A stretch of DNA of 64,000 bases from Homalodisca vitripennis (taxonomy: Eukaryota > Arthropoda > Insecta > Hemiptera > Cicadellidae), in NCBI RefSeq assembly GCF_021130785.1, contig NC_060213.1, forward strand, positions 96,154,501-96,218,500, given 5' to 3'. Below are positions 44,401 to 57,800 of the stretch, one piece after another. The notes beneath the pieces were generated by a model. The model did no database searches and was not told the DNA's origin. It worked only from the letters and a program-made list of their open reading frames with translations. Both the position numbers and the translations under genes were made by a program. Every line of letters begins with the position of its first letter. Position 1 is the stretch's first letter.

Positions 44401-46768
44401 CCTTGATTTCAAAAGGCCTCACAAAACTCCGAAATAAATAAAATTCCGACTCCAAAATAATACCCCGGAGTATATAGACTTTATAAATGAATATGAAATT
44501 TTAAATATGACTTACCAATACAAATTCTTGGTCCATCGCCAAAGGGTAAGAACGTTGAACTGGGTTTGAAGTTGTTGCCCTCGAATCTTTCTGGGTTGAA
44601 CTGTGAAGGTTCAGGGTAGTGTTTGGGGTCTTTGTGAAGGCCAACAACGGGAATAAGAATCAACGTTCCCTTCTCTATGATGAGGTCAGAGTCAGGTACC
44701 TTGTACGGGCGGACACACTCTCTCCTCAGCATGGGTAGGATCGGGTACATCCTCTGTGACTCTGTTCAAAAGAATTCTAATCAGCAAAAGTGAAAATTTT
44801 AGTTAGGGCTAAACGTGATTGGTTGCAGGACGGTTATTTACCTTGAATGATTTGATCCAGATATGTCATGGCCCTGAGAGCCTCATAGGACCAACCCCCG
44901 TGTTTAGACAACACAGAATCCACCTCCTGCTGAAGTTTTTGTTGGAATTCAGGATGCCTTGATAGCTCAAACAGAACAAAGACTATTGTGCGAGCCACTG
45001 TTTCCGAACCACCAGTCAGGAATATGATAGTGTTTGAAGCAATTACTTCATCTGTGAAACCTGTTGCATGGGTAATATTAATGCTTTGTCAACAATATTC
45101 AACATTTTTTAAGAAACAACCGTATCCATCGCTGTGTAAATGATCATTCGGTACAAACTCTCTGAAACTATTTTGATATTTGAATGATAGGAAGCACACA
45201 GGACATATCGGCGACTCTATCATTAAATATTTAATAGATCAGTAGTGTTTTCAAAGCATATTTTATTTCGCATGTTATCGAGCAAGACAAAAGATTTATT
45301 CGCAGCTATGCTATTAACTTTTGTGTTTATAAATTGACTTCCAATTAATATTTTCTACTCAATTAATGTAGGATGAATAAGATGGAAACGTGATACAGCG
45401 GTAAATTGTGAAAGCAAGTTTGAGGTAAGCTATATAATCTTCCACCGTTTATCCCTTTAAGTTTTTGATTGTTTATAAAAAAATACATTTCTGAACCACT
45501 TCAAATTCAAGTAATTTAGCTGTAAATTATAAAATTATAATGGAATATCTGGAAATTAAATAGAATTGCTTAAGATATTTTGTAGGATATAACTAAACAG
45601 TGTTTAACTGTCTCTTAGCATGTAGTGGACTTAGCAGTACAAACCGGGGAACCACGTGTACAGCGAAGTTTTAAAGCACAATTGTCTATGCCACCATTTC
45701 ATACTTACAATTTATTTTATTCCACAGTCTTATCTGTGCTCTTTGCAACTGTTCTGACAACTAGAATGAATTACATTGCACTAGAATAAAGTTTCTGATA
45801 TACAACTTACATATCTCAGATCTATCCAGGAATTTGTCATCTTCCTCTGTGTAACTCATCTGGTCAATGACAGTGTCTTCCTCATTAACGTGAGAAGCTA
45901 CAGTGGGCTTGATCTTCCCATTCTCTTCATCCTCCTTCAGTGATATCAACAGTTGAAAGTAGTCGTTTCTGTAGATATTATTTTCCTTACGACATTTTAT
46001 AGTAGCTTTGGTCATATTCATAAAATATTCTGTAGCTTCATTTGAAGATAATGTAATGTTAAAAAATTCAGCTATTTTTGGCGCCATTTTTATAAAGGTG
46101 ACTTTTAAAAGTCGCAAACGGGAACCGGAAAACATTTTTTTTACAATCATCTTGAACTTTTTGAAGTCAGGACTACCTGGTGGGAACTGGACTCCGAAAG
46201 CACAGCTTGCGATCACATCTAACGTGAATTCAAACAGAACGTTACCAGAATTAACTTCTTTATTCACAGTTGAAACCTCTTCTATCTTTTTAAGCAGATT
46301 TTCACTACTTTTGGAGATCTGCTCGAACATTCCTCTCAATTTACCAGTTGTGAAAGTGGGCGTTAACTTGTGACGTAATGTTCGCCATTCACTTCCTCTT
46401 AATCCAAACAAATTTTTAGAGATGATATCTTTCTTAGGTATTGGGTTTCCCCTGTTTTGGAAGTCAGTGAAATTTTTCACCAAAATCTTGTTTATTAGGT
46501 CAGGATCTCGCACCATAAGAACAGGCGTTTTGAATTGGAACAGTCCTACATAATTTTCGTCAGGAAATCTATCGTATATCCCCTTAAATACGTCAGTTTG
46601 TGATTGTTTTCCAAAAAAGACACCCCAAAAGAACCCTTTCTTCACGTTGGCCACGCCTCGTTTGTCCCAGTAGTCATCGTTATTTGTGATGTACCAGTAC
46701 AGAAAGGACAGAACAGGAATGAAAGCTATGAGCACATCCACCAGAACAGAGTCAGTGACCACAGCCAT
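41432..46768 (-). CDS. Cytochrome P450, CYP3 clan (CYP6-like), gene 1
   Basis: A microsomal monooxygenase, probably for xenobiotics or hormones. Exons on the minus strand: 46768-45811, 45060-44842, 44761-44516 and 41616-41432. All junctions are GT-AG and in phase, giving 535 residues. I chose ATG 46766-46768, just before the hydrophobic anchor (VLVDVLIAFIPVLSFLYWYI). Visible motifs are helix C WRTLR, helix I TGGSET (exon 2), K-helix ESQR (codon split at the exon 2/3 junction), NPERF, and the heme loop FGDGPRICI with Cys as thiolate ligand. The residue two after that Cys is Ala (split codon G|CA) rather than the usual Gly; gene 2 shares this. Intron 3 is swollen to 2.9 kb by two transposons. 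The gene appears intact. CYP6 subfamily placement is by general resemblance. Confidence 0.9.
41697..42690 (-). mobile_element. R1-clade-like LINE, 5'-truncated, with 11-bp target duplication
   Basis: A minus-strand open frame (42674-41937, 245 codons) encodes the C-terminal part after the RT, ending in an intact CCHC-like segment (CIYCPGVPDDAEHTFFRCPRW without its last residue is the core). A 3' untranslated region and a poly-A tail (T-run near 41718-41738 on the given strand) follow. The flanks GATATCTAAAA at 41686-41696 and 42691-42701 are a perfect target-site duplication. The uninterrupted frame and perfect duplication indicate a young insertion. It sits in intron 3 of P450 gene 1 in the same orientation. 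Confidence 0.85.
42927..44428 (+). mobile_element. Penelope-like element, degenerate
   Basis: Translated pieces show a Penelope-type RT: FDLVSLYQNVPI near 43155-43195, EMGNTLSCFIANIFMNLF near 43340-43395, then FLDVLVIRNQTKLELDIYRK near 43570-43630. A tail resembling the GIY-YIG endonuclease linker region (AIAKHCNESAHI near 44166-44200, then LLKEVANTTLLNGL) follows. Many stops and frameshifts occur. The ends are inverted versions of one another: GCGAGGCCTTTCAGAATCAA at about 42931 and TTGATTTCAAAAGGCCTCAC at about 44403. It lies in P450 intron 3, antisense to the gene. Confidence 0.75.
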
Positions 46769-46789
46769 AGTCACATTTGTACCTGAAAC

Positions 46790-49661
46790 CCAACAAAGAG
46801 AATTAAATTAGCCACCGTGCTCATTCTTATATCATTGTTGATTGTTAGTTAGAAAAAGTAGTTAGAATTAACAGGGGGGTCATAAAAGGTGTTTTACATT
46901 GTTTAACAGAGAGCGGATTATCGTAGAAAAGTAAACTGAATAAGCTCCACTCAAAACTATTCCTTTGGAACAGCTTAAAGCGTTATGATACATTATTTAG
47001 TACAGAACTTACAAAGATCCTTGGATATAGGCTTTGGGTCTCCAATTTATAGACGTAAAACATTCTAAATTATAGTATACTAAAATAGTTTAATGTGTAA
47101 AGCAGTAAGCAATTCGGGTCTCTAATTTATAGACGTAAAACGTACTAAATTATAATATAATAAAATTAATGTAGTTGTAAGAAATTTTAAATTTTTATAG
47201 GTACAATAAATTCAATATTACTTTTATAGGCACATTCGCAAATAAATCCACCTTGCGGGTTAAACCCAAATAAAAATAATTTAATATTTTAAAATGCATT
47301 TTATGGCACATACAATTTATACATAAATATGTTTCTTTTGGTAAACCAGATACAGTCTTGTTTGAAAATGTTCTAGCACCATTATTTTTCATATTAGAAT
47401 GATAAATATGTTTTGTAAACATTAATTTAATGGGTTTTTATTTTTACGATAAAACTCTATATTAAAATATTACGGTAAGTTAATTATATTGTAGTGAATT
47501 ATCCCAGCATGGTTTAAAAATTACATAATAATTGTATGAAACAATGATTACTTTTAATGATATTACTTTTATAATTTATATATATATATATAAAGGGTGT
47601 ACACTGGATTGGTAACTCCCGAACGATTCCAGACAAAGCAAACAAACTGTTTAAAGAATTTACACTTTGAGGTCAGATTTTCAACATTGTATTCTACTAA
47701 TACAGGCCTTTAATTTGATGTACTGCACTAATCAACGTATGCTTAATTCTGATTCCTTGCATGCCATGCTTCTAAAATGACAGAATATGGTAGTTACTTC
47801 CAACATTTCTATTCAAACTGTACTGCGCTCATTTGTTTAATATTAAATAACTCATTAAAGTGTTTATAATTTCAATATCCAATGGTCTATACTGTGGAAA
47901 AAATATACAAAAGGTAGTATAAGAGTATTTATTAGGCCAGTTTAACCGAAAATATTTTACAAAAATTAGTAACTGTCTTCACAAATGCCATAAATACTCA
48001 AATGAAATCAAATACTCTGAATCGACTACTCGATTGTATAAACAAATTTCCATATAGACATTAAACATTTACTCTAGTTTATATTTTTCTACGTTCTAAT
48101 TTTTTCGCGTGTTTTAATGAACTTTTGGTAAAAACCCAAACTTGTAAAGTATAAAGGAAACAAAGAGATCTGGGTCTTGTTTTGCTAATAATGTAAATTT
48201 CTGAGGCAAATATTTCACTTGATTTATATTTTTTCTGGTTCAAAACTGTGTTTATTGTAATGTGTGTAAAACTATTTATTGGTTTTGCCATGGCATCAAA
48301 CTATGAAATCAGAAATAGTAATTTCAATCGTGTAAACAAGTTTTTAATAACTGATTAATTGCACTTATTTGAAGGCCATTTCAATTCGCTCTGCTGGTTC
48401 TGCTGGTATACTTCTTCTCATAACTGTGTCTGCTACCGCTACGCATGGGGCGATTAAAACAAACAGTTTTTCAAATGAAGGTGCAGACATTCTGAAATTC
48501 TGCAAAACTTCTAGGATATTTCTGATGTTCTACGAAGTTGATATGAAACCTCTAAGGTAAGAAGATTCGCAATAAATGGGAGAACCCACCAAGGCATTTT
48601 TAATAAATGTATCACTATTCAAATTTTATAATACATTCAGAAAACAAACTACATAGCCCGAATCCATATATTTTTCATTAAGATGAAGTGTATCCTACTT
48701 AATGAGTGTTAGGTTTTCCTATGCATCATCTTGGAACACCCACAGGGTTGACATATATTTGTTAAACACATAACTATGAAAGCCCAGTTAGTTTATGATG
48801 TTTACAATAATAATAATAGTGACTTTTATTTCGTTGCTATCAACTATTCAAACAAACAGTTTGTATGTGAATCTTAAGTAACAAACATTCTGTTTTGATA
48901 AATATGATTCTCTTCGGATAACAGACTATTTTATTTTCCGATTTGAACAGATTCTTTAAAATTTAGATTAAAGGCCACGTAGTATTTCACAACGAGTTGG
49001 TTCAAGTGTTTATCACATTTTTACGTCGTCTGGCAAGGTGGTTTACAATTCCTTATTGACATGATTATTTTTTAGATACCAATGAAGTATTCATAGCTGG
49101 ATAGGTACTCGTATACTAGTTATTTCCTGTTTAAAAGAACTCAAAGTACACGTTCCAAATTTTCAAAATAAACATCTAAAAGTATTATTTAAAATAATCG
49201 TCGAATATCATCTTTGTCGGTGGGCGAACATAAGAAATACGTACAACGTAAATCTGAACATGAACATTTGGCCAAACCGTCTGTCGAAGCTGAAAAGTTC
49301 TTTCGTTTCTGGTTTAATAAATTTGTCATTATAAAAATAAATTACATGGTAAGCAGAGCTATCTTTTTCAGCGATTTTGAACCCAACACAGTCATGCTTT
49401 TGTTTAGTAAATATATTTAACACAGTCATGCTTTTGTTTAGTAAATATATTTAAATTGTATATTATTGATTTAGTTTCACAATGCCTTGTAAGCACCTAA
49501 ACAGTGTAAAGAAATCTTTACGTGTTTTCAAAATTAATTTAAATTTAATTAAAAATAAATAGTAATGATTTTTGTTGTTTAAACCATTTTTATGTGTTGT
49601 AAATTATAAATATTATAAATAAATATGAAGTTAATTAAAATATTAGTTAAATTAAAATTAC
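46790..49661. other. Probable intron or upstream region of P450 gene 1
   Basis: I see no coding exon here. An acceptor-like GGGTTTCAG precedes ATG 46768 by 14 bases, and a donor-like CAGGTAATT lies at 49662, so this may be a first intron. It contains a short imperfect duplication (AATTTATAGACGTAAAAC near 47043 and 47127) and a 34-bp tandem repeat at 49385-49454. Confidence 0.4.
49385..49454. repeat. 34-bp tandem duplication
   Basis: CACAGTCATGCTTTTGTTTA and the following 14 bases occur twice in direct succession without change. Confidence 0.8.
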
Positions 49662-49890
49662 CTGCAGAGAATCAGAAGACAGCAAAGTCATAAAAACACA
49701 ACTTAATTGGGAGACGACCATGAACGTGTATAACACTACAAACCATAGCTTTACAGAAATGTGAAGCTATCTTTACCAAACCTGCCTCAAGATAACCTGT
49801 TATCAAACTCTCAACATTTTGCATGTGTTGACACTAGACGACTTATCTTTATTTTGATGAGAGAGTTCTACTTTACTGACAGCTTTTATA
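49662..49890 (-). promoter_or_regulatory. Putative promoter and 5' non-coding exon of P450 gene 1
   Basis: On the minus strand a TATA box (TATAAAAG, 49890-49883) is followed by a CTCTCATCA-like start region near 49855 and a splice donor CTGCAG|GTAATT at 49662. Splicing to the acceptor before ATG 46768 would make a short leader. The leader contains an upstream ATG at 49721, whose frame would run across the junction and end at a TGA just before the true start, so it may be a small upstream ORF. This is inference from signal order only. Confidence 0.4.
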
Positions 49891-50559
49891 CGCTCTTGTC
49901 TTTTAGTCTTTAAAATCAAGACATACAAACCATATTTTTCGTTACGTTATTCATAAAATTATATAATTTTATATCACATTCACGTGCAAAACATGATATA
50001 AGATCCTCTTAATAATGATTGTTATAATAATGTGAACCTGATACATGCCAACTTACGTTTTAAAAATTTCATATGCACCATCATATTACATCATAAGAGG
50101 TTTTATTAAGTAGTATAAGGACATCTATTTTACAAATTGCGTTCAATCACGCAACTACCTGATAGTTCTGAAATAACATTGTGTTAGGTCAAGACCAATG
50201 TAATTTTTTACATTTCAAAAAAGTAGGCTAGTAAATTATTGCTTTATTTTATCGAGTGCGGTGAACACTCCTTACAGATTTACTGTGATATATAGTGTCA
50301 TTTGTTAAATACCTGATTTATCATTTTGTTTAACATTGCTTATTGTGGTGATTCCACCACAATAAGCAAAATAAATAAAATAAAATATAGCTAAATAAAT
50401 TAAATTATTTTCTTTAGTAAGTTAAATTTAAAAGAGCATTTATGATTTGCAGATGTATGTGAATGTGACCGTGATTATTTTATTGACAATATGTTCACAT
50501 TTTTACTGTTCGGTTATTTATTTCTAAATTTGGTAGCACCTCACCAATATTAGTTGGCT

Positions 50560-50660
50560 TCCACAACATATCACGGAGCAATTCACAACTGACAGGTCAA
50601 TTTAGAATCCGCGAGGTAAGAGACGACTGTGATCGAAAGTGTCAATATTGAAGCAGGCTC
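50560..50660 (+). repeat. Dispersed copy of the 126-bp tandem-repeat unit
   Basis: CAATTCACAACTGACAGGTC, ATTTAGAATCCGCGAGGTAAG and GATCGAAAGTGTC match the repeat array at 54408-54800. Confidence 0.7.
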
Positions 50661-50954
50661 TCGGAAATTTGGGAATATTAAAGTCTACTTTCTGTTTTTA
50701 AATATGCTATACATTTCACGCAAAGCACTGTGTTGGTTGTATTATGGTTTTGTGTTAAAAATTAATACTCACTATTCTTGGAGTGTATGCTTAAACAAAT
50801 CTATATCTATGAAGTTCCACAAGGACAGCAATTATTGAAGGATCTTAACCCTGTAAGCCCTACGAGTCACGATCGCGAGCGCTGCCATAACGATAATCGT
50901 GAGTGAGCTAATGCTGGAGCGAAATCGTGAGTGAGCTATCTGCACAAACCATCG

Positions 50955-51130
50955 AGTCAGAATAGCTGTGTGGTCTAAGGCAAGGCACTACTCTGGACGC
51001 GGGAGTTTGCCTTGGAGTCGCGGATTCGATTCCCGCGCCTGATATTAGGGATTTTCGCGGTCTGGCGTGCTCTTATGAGTCACTGGTCCGTGGTAGAGCT
51101 AGCAGGAGGACCCACTTTAAATTTTAGTAG
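50955..51130 (+). mobile_element. tRNA-derived SINE
   Basis: A pol III A box (TAGCTGTGTGGTCTAAGGC, 50963) and B box (GGATTCGATTCCC, 51022) have tRNA spacing within a tRNA-like head. A non-tRNA body (GGTCTGGCGTGCTCTTATGA onward) follows. The cloverleaf is imperfect, so it is not a functional tRNA gene. Confidence 0.7.
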
Positions 51131-51698
51131 TTTTATTTTATATATTTTTGTATTTTACATCTTATTAATTACAAAAAAAATCGATTTTTGCCATTTGATG
51201 TTTTGCAAGGCATTTATTATAAAATCATATCAATAATAGCAGCTTTTAACAGTTACAAAACCCTTTAAGCCATACCTAGCTTGTTAAGAAACATGACATG
51301 TGGTTACAAGGTTAATGACAGTTTACATGGATGCTCCTCACGAAAAAGGTAAGGTCAAATGATTTTTTGTATTACTCTTTTGCACATTTTTATCCATAAA
51401 CGTACTATAGTCGTATATTTAAATTACCAAATGACTTTTCATTACTAAATTACTACCTAATTCAAAATATTCCTACAAACAGTTGAATTCAAGTTCTACG
51501 AAACAAATGTAACTTGAAGCTTGTTCGTGAGAAGCATTTGAAGTCAACGATGAGGAATCCTGGGACCAACACCATTTATTCCATAGAGATCCTGAACTTC
51601 TTATAAAACCATATGAGCGATATAAAACAATATCATCATGAAACCATTTGATCCAACTCTAATTTAAACTCTACGTCTTTACAAGATTACTGGATTAT

Positions 51699-51701
<3 letters not shown>

Positions 51702-51764
<63 letters not shown>
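51702..51764. repeat. (AT)n microsatellite
   Basis: About 31 perfect AT dinucleotides. Confidence 0.95.
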
Positions 51765-51766
<2 letters not shown>

Positions 51767-54407
51767 GAATTTTAATATTAAAACACGGAAATTCTTCTGA
51801 TTAATCTAGTTTATAAAATTTTATAATTAAAGAGAATTGTATCTAAGTTTTCATGCACGTACTTAATATACAAAAACTGCATACTTTATAAACAAATCAT
51901 AATGATTATTGCTTTTGACGTAATTTTTTTCATTTCATCTTCCCCATTATACCCATTATCAACTATTGCCACTAAATCGATCATTAAGAAATGTCTTTTT
52001 TATGTATCAAAACGATAGGCTCCAGATTTATATTGTACACATTTTTAACACAGGTATTGGAGCCAATGGAGCGGAGTACCAGGATCAAAACCATTTACTG
52101 TGCAACAATTCGGACAATCTAGATATCCATCCGTATTACCGTAAATCTACATGGATATTGCATTAACGGCTGGCCCTTGAACTAAAGAAGCGTAGCTCCT
52201 GTTGCAAATACCATGTCTCTATAATAACCTGAATTTTCCATGGATTTATGGATTTTAATCATATTCTTTTACTGTAATATATGCTAAACTATACAACTGT
52301 TCAGTGATCTTTAATCGAATAAATCTTAAATCTAGGTTCTTAATCTTTTCCAGACAATCAATAAATATGTTCATTTATATTATACCAAATTTTGAGTATA
52401 GCATTATATGAATATGTCCGTTATAAATATTTCGACTGGTAATGATCTTTTCCTAACAAAACCTTTTATGTTTAAACACACAATTGCAACGTGTCTAGTC
52501 ATATGAATTAGTTATGATCATGGACAATTTTTTTGAAACTTTTGATGCAACTATAACATATATTAGCTTTAACTTTAGCTCAGACTAAAACTAATTGGTT
52601 ACAGCATCGAAATCACTAGTTTATACATTTATTACATAATCCATAACGTAGTTGTCTTAATTATTTTAAAATTAATTTATTTTTACTAACATGATTTATA
52701 AGCACTGATAGTGAAAAATATGGGGATGAATGAGGGAAGAAAAATGTAAATCCACCCATCCAATAAAGACTTCTCTTCTGGGATTAGAGTAAGGAACCTT
52801 TTGTCCCTTTTACAACTGAGAAGCATTTTTGCACTTAATTCCAAACCATTTCACTTCCCTTCAATACTTACTTGCTGTTATGATAAAAGTATTTACAATA
52901 GTTATAAAAATGGGTTCCAGAATGTAGACATGACGTGTAGACATATAAATAAGTTAGTTTTGGTTTATAGAGGAAAGTAGTTTTGTAATAAAGCGAATTA
53001 TCTCTGTAAACGCAATCTCGTATTTTAATTAATATTTAAATAATGTAATGTTATATGAGTTAATGATCAGTCTACGTACTTTAAATAACATACTTAGTAT
53101 TAACCAATAAAATTGAGTAGCTATTATTATTTTAAAGATGGTGTAATAGAATAACTATATGTCGTAAATTCACACAACAATGAGTTATTTTTATCACTAT
53201 AAATATACGAACACAAAGATGGAAGTAATCGATTAGTTTATTCTATCTTTGAAGGAGCAAATACTTTAAAAAGAGAATAGAAAGTTACTTTTATATTTGT
53301 TACCTAAATTTGCTGCTAATTATGTTAATAATTTTAAACTTCGTGTCGTTTAGCTTTTATTACGCACAAGAGAATATTCTTGTACGCTTTATTCATTAAC
53401 GACAACACATTGTCTTAAATGTTATCCCTGATTTCTTTAGCAACATAAAAAATGTTGGTTTTGTTCGTTTGCTTGTTCAAATACGACTTGCTTATGCATT
53501 TTATAACATTTGATCAAGGAAAGTACGTTACCTCACCTCATCTCATACTAGCGTGATAAGACGGTCATAGGTATAGCTATGGGATAACAGGTACATTCGC
53601 TTCGGGACATTCACCTTCAGACTCTATTGAAACTCTATTCAACTGGTCGGTTGATATCTGAATACAAGGTAGCCAATTTGAGATATTAAATTGAAAACTG
53701 TCTTGAGTATTATGTTGATCATATGGCTGCTTATTCTTTCAGGTAAGATTGTTAATATCGAAAAGCAATAAAAAATAAACCAGATCTTTACTAGCCAAGT
53801 TCACAATTCAAATAAGAGCTAATTCATTCTACACAAAACATCTAGACTGAAAAATAACAAACAGATTACAAATAATACCAGTTTTAATTTGAAAAGTGTG
53901 ATATTTCGTGATAGATAACTATAAAGATAATTGGATCACTTGTATGAAATTCATTGCAACACTCACACAATATTCTTGGTCTGTTCAAACTCATGTGGTT
54001 GAAGAAAAAAACCTATTTAAAATTGTTGTCCACTATAGAATTAAAAGCTGTTGCTTTAAACTATAATTACATAAGGAAGGAATTTTTATTACATTGTTAA
54101 ATTGAATAAATTATAATCCATTTGATTTCTTAGTTAAAATGAGAAGTCCAAATTCGTTTGTCTCTTGAATAGGTCTAACAACATGCCATGCTGCTGAAGT
54201 CCTTTGTCTGGACCACGTGGTGTCAAGTGAGTCATAGTCGGAGGGTTTGCACCTGTGTTGCGGTTCATTAGAGTCAGTATTTAACATACCGTACACCACT
54301 GCGATCTAGCAAGTTCCGTTGGAGCTATTTTATGTAATGTGTGTTATCAGTTGTCATTGAATGTTTGTATATTTACGAGTGTTTTATTCATATATTTATT
54401 GAAGTCA
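51765..54407. other. Intergenic DNA, no supported gene
   Basis: AT-rich, only short frames. The segment near 52730-52850 (AATAAAGACT, GGGATTA, CCTTTTGTCC, TTTACAAC in order) recurs at about 55735-55835, marking a dispersed repeat of unknown class. Confidence 0.5.
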
Positions 54408-54800
54408 ACATTGACACAGACTCTGCGAAAACTGATAATATTTGGGTTTTTCCGCAATAAATCACAGGCCAATTCACAACTGCCATGTCAATTTAGAATC
54501 CAGGAGGTAGGTGAAGACGGTAATCGAGAGTGTTAACATTGACACAGAGTCTGAGAATACTGATAATATTTGGTTTTTTTCCGTAATAAATCACAGGTCA
54601 ATTCACAACTGCCTCGTCAATTTAGAATCCAGGAGGTAAGTAAAGACGGTAATCGAGAGTGTCAAAATCGATACAGACTTTGAGAATACTGGTAATATTT
54701 GGTTTTCTTCCGCAATAAATCACAGGCCAATTCACAACTTACGCGTCAATTTAGTATACGGGACGGAAGGAAGACGTTAATCGAAAGTGTCTATATTCAC
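54408..54800 (+). repeat. 126-bp tandem repeat, about three copies
   Basis: Units begin near 54408, 54536 and 54662. Each contains GATAATATTTGG or GGTAATATTTGG, CGCAATAAATCACAGGCCAA, TCAATTTAGAATCCAGGAGG and ATCGAGAGTGT. A fourth partial unit ends near 54800. Divergence is modest. Confidence 0.85.
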
Positions 54801-57800
54801 ACATACTCTGGGAAAAGAAGCAATTAGTGGTAACTAAATAGAATATATAAACATTCAAGTTTACATATCAATTCATTCCTGAGTTATAAATCTGAATAAT
54901 AGCCTTTCTAATGCTCAGCTGAATTGAATGAAGAGACATGGACAATCATAAGATATATTTTGTGTGTATTTATAAGCACGGAAACCAGTATAGAAAGATT
55001 ACAGAATTTTATGAAAGACTTTTCAGCTAATATACTAAAACTCACATGTTAATATATTATTAAAGCTTGATATTAAGGTTACTCATCAGACCAATGTTAA
55101 AATATTAATGTTCGGTCGTATCCTTTCCAGTGACATGCATCTTAATTGAACTCGATATTTATATATGTGGAACATTGAATCCAATGATGAAGTTAAAGCT
55201 TCATTTTTATGAAGCTTGATTTATATAAATTAAATTCTGTACGTCATTCAGTTTTAGAGATATAGCATGGAAAAACAGACAAAGATATAGAAATGCAATT
55301 TTTCAAGCCGCATTTTTATTTTGACCCTGCTTTATCCTTTTTTTATAAAAAGGGGAGGCCGATCCCCTTTTTATAAAAAAAATCCAATCGATATTTCAAA
55401 TTATTTTATTTATTTCATTTTAAAAGTAATATTTATTGCTCTTGAAATTTCTTTTAAATTATAACTGATACTTTAATTCCCTTATAAATAAGGGAAAATA
55501 TAATTTGTATAATATTTATAAGAGAAAAAATGTTTTCCAGACTTCTGTAAAAGCTTAACAGGCAAACAGGCGATGATAAAAAATAATTTGCTTGCAAGTT
55601 TACATCCCTTAATTCTAACTTACTACTTTAATCACTCTTAAATGCCAATCACTCGCTTCCTGACCAATTATAAATACTTCCAACAATTGCGGAGATAAAA
55701 TGATGAGGTGAAGAAAACATAAATGTAAATCTGTCCATTCAATAAAGACTGCGCCGCTGGGATTAAAGTGAAGAGCCTTTTGTCCTTTTTACAACGGAGA
55801 CATATTTTCACTTTATTCCACATAATTTCACTTTACTTTTAAAATGTGTCTTAGGCATCAAGGTAACAACTTACCTCAGGTTTTTTTTTATATTAATGAT
55901 TTCATCACTTATAAATGTGACCACATTATTACATTATGTATATTTATAGAATATTTAAACACATTCTAACTAGCTAACATGTTGGGTTTAAACTGAAATT
56001 AATTTTATTAAAATTTGTTCAGCATAAGAGAGACCCAACACTCGAATGGCTGGAATAATTTTATAAATGTCTGTCTTTACGCACGATATTTCCTTCCCCC
56101 ATCACAGCCTTTAACAAACTAACCTATACCTGTACATTGTAAAGTTTGCATGAAGCTGCATTACTGAAGCATGCTGATTTCGATGATGGTGTAGGTGTAT
56201 GTCACTCCATAGGACTTTGCTGGGTGTTATCCAACATTTTTATATTGGTTTTAAAGGTTAAAAAAGATCGCAACAACAAAATACCAGAAACACATAAAAT
56301 ATTAAACAAACCACGCATACGCATATTCGATTTTAACATTTGACCTGTAGCACAATTACCTCAAAACATACAAAATAATATTTTCGAGGTATCGTGTTTA
56401 GTTTTACTATTTAAAAACTACCATCAAACCCACCTTAATGAACAAAAAAGTGATCATATTTTATGCTAAGATATTTAAATATGTCATATTATGTAAACGG
56501 TAGCTTTCCCACGAAACTTCATTTTTACATTTGCAAGAATAAAGTTCTTTGATAGTGCATGTGCAACAATGTAGTTTGGAAAACCGTTATTCGATGTATG
56601 CTGATAAAATGTTAATTTGTCTGTCTGAACAGATTTGAATTAAAATGTTCTTTTCCCTACGATTATCAGATTGTTCATCTGTCCACAGGACGTCTTGTGA
56701 TAGAAATGAGCTACAGACTTGAAACTTGCATGCACCACCAGCGAAGCCATGTTTCATGACATTGTGTTGCTTATTTGTACCTTGTAATAAATAGTTTTTA
56801 TGTGTAAAAATGCAACCTGTTAAATTAAAAACGGACTAATTAAATATTATTTGAGTTTATCTTCTGGTTTTTGTGATTTCAATATCAATCCTATATTATA
56901 ACGATTACTTGCTATTTATTAGTAAGGCTTATAGCAGATATGATCATGTGTGAGGCGCGGTGTGAAGTTGTTGATATGTTGAAAATTGTACTCGTAGTAT
57001 TTTTTATCCTTTTAATATGAATTAATCATGTTTATGAAATGATTTATTGTTGTGGCTAAAAAATATTCCTTGGAAAAGCTAATAGAACTTTTGTCTTTAA
57101 AATGAAAAATAATATAACTGGCCTGCAATTCTATTACTAATTTCTCAACTTTACCATAAGTTATAATCGAGTAACTATAATTTGTAAGGTTTTATAATGT
57201 ACTCAATAGTTGTATTATACTTCAAAATAAATTATAAGGAAATTGAAAAGAATTAAAATAAACTTCTGTTGAAAATTCTTAAATATGAAAATAAAATTTT
57301 ATTGTACATGATAATTATGTGGGTATACATTGTTAATTTTAGAGTAAGTAAAACCAAATTATTTCAAAGTTAAAAAATGCAATAGTTTGTAGTACATACA
57401 AATATATTAAACATTAGGTCAAAAATTATACGTATAAAATGTTTTTAAAAGTAATATTACTAAATGGCCTGTAAAAACATAACTTCATTAAAAATAATGG
57501 GTGCACCTTTTTCTATATGTCATTTTGCATTCCTTAAGATCTTATCATCTCTCAAAAACTTGGCACATACAACAGACATACAAATTGTTACTGATCATTA
57601 AAAATAAATAATAGAGCACTCCCGCTTTGATTTCCCAAAATCATCTTCATTTGCAGCAGCATTGTATCTCAGATGAAATAGAATAATGGATCTGATTTCT
57701 ATTCTGTTTTAAATAATCTACCACTAAACCGGTTACAATAGAGATGTAAATAATTGTTGTTTAGTAGCAACGCGTTGCAACGTTATTCTGGTAGCTAACA

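Noticed and set aside
46008..46373. 121-codon plus-strand frame
   Set aside because: Antisense of P450 exon 1; the same shadow occurs in gene 2 at 63384-63755.
48369..48560. 63-codon plus-strand frame with a hydrophobic start
   Set aside because: No recognisable motif, no splice context, and AT-rich surroundings; length is within chance expectation.
50955..51040. A functional tRNA gene
   Set aside because: A and B boxes are present, but the acceptor stem does not pair well and a non-tRNA body follows, so a SINE head fits better.
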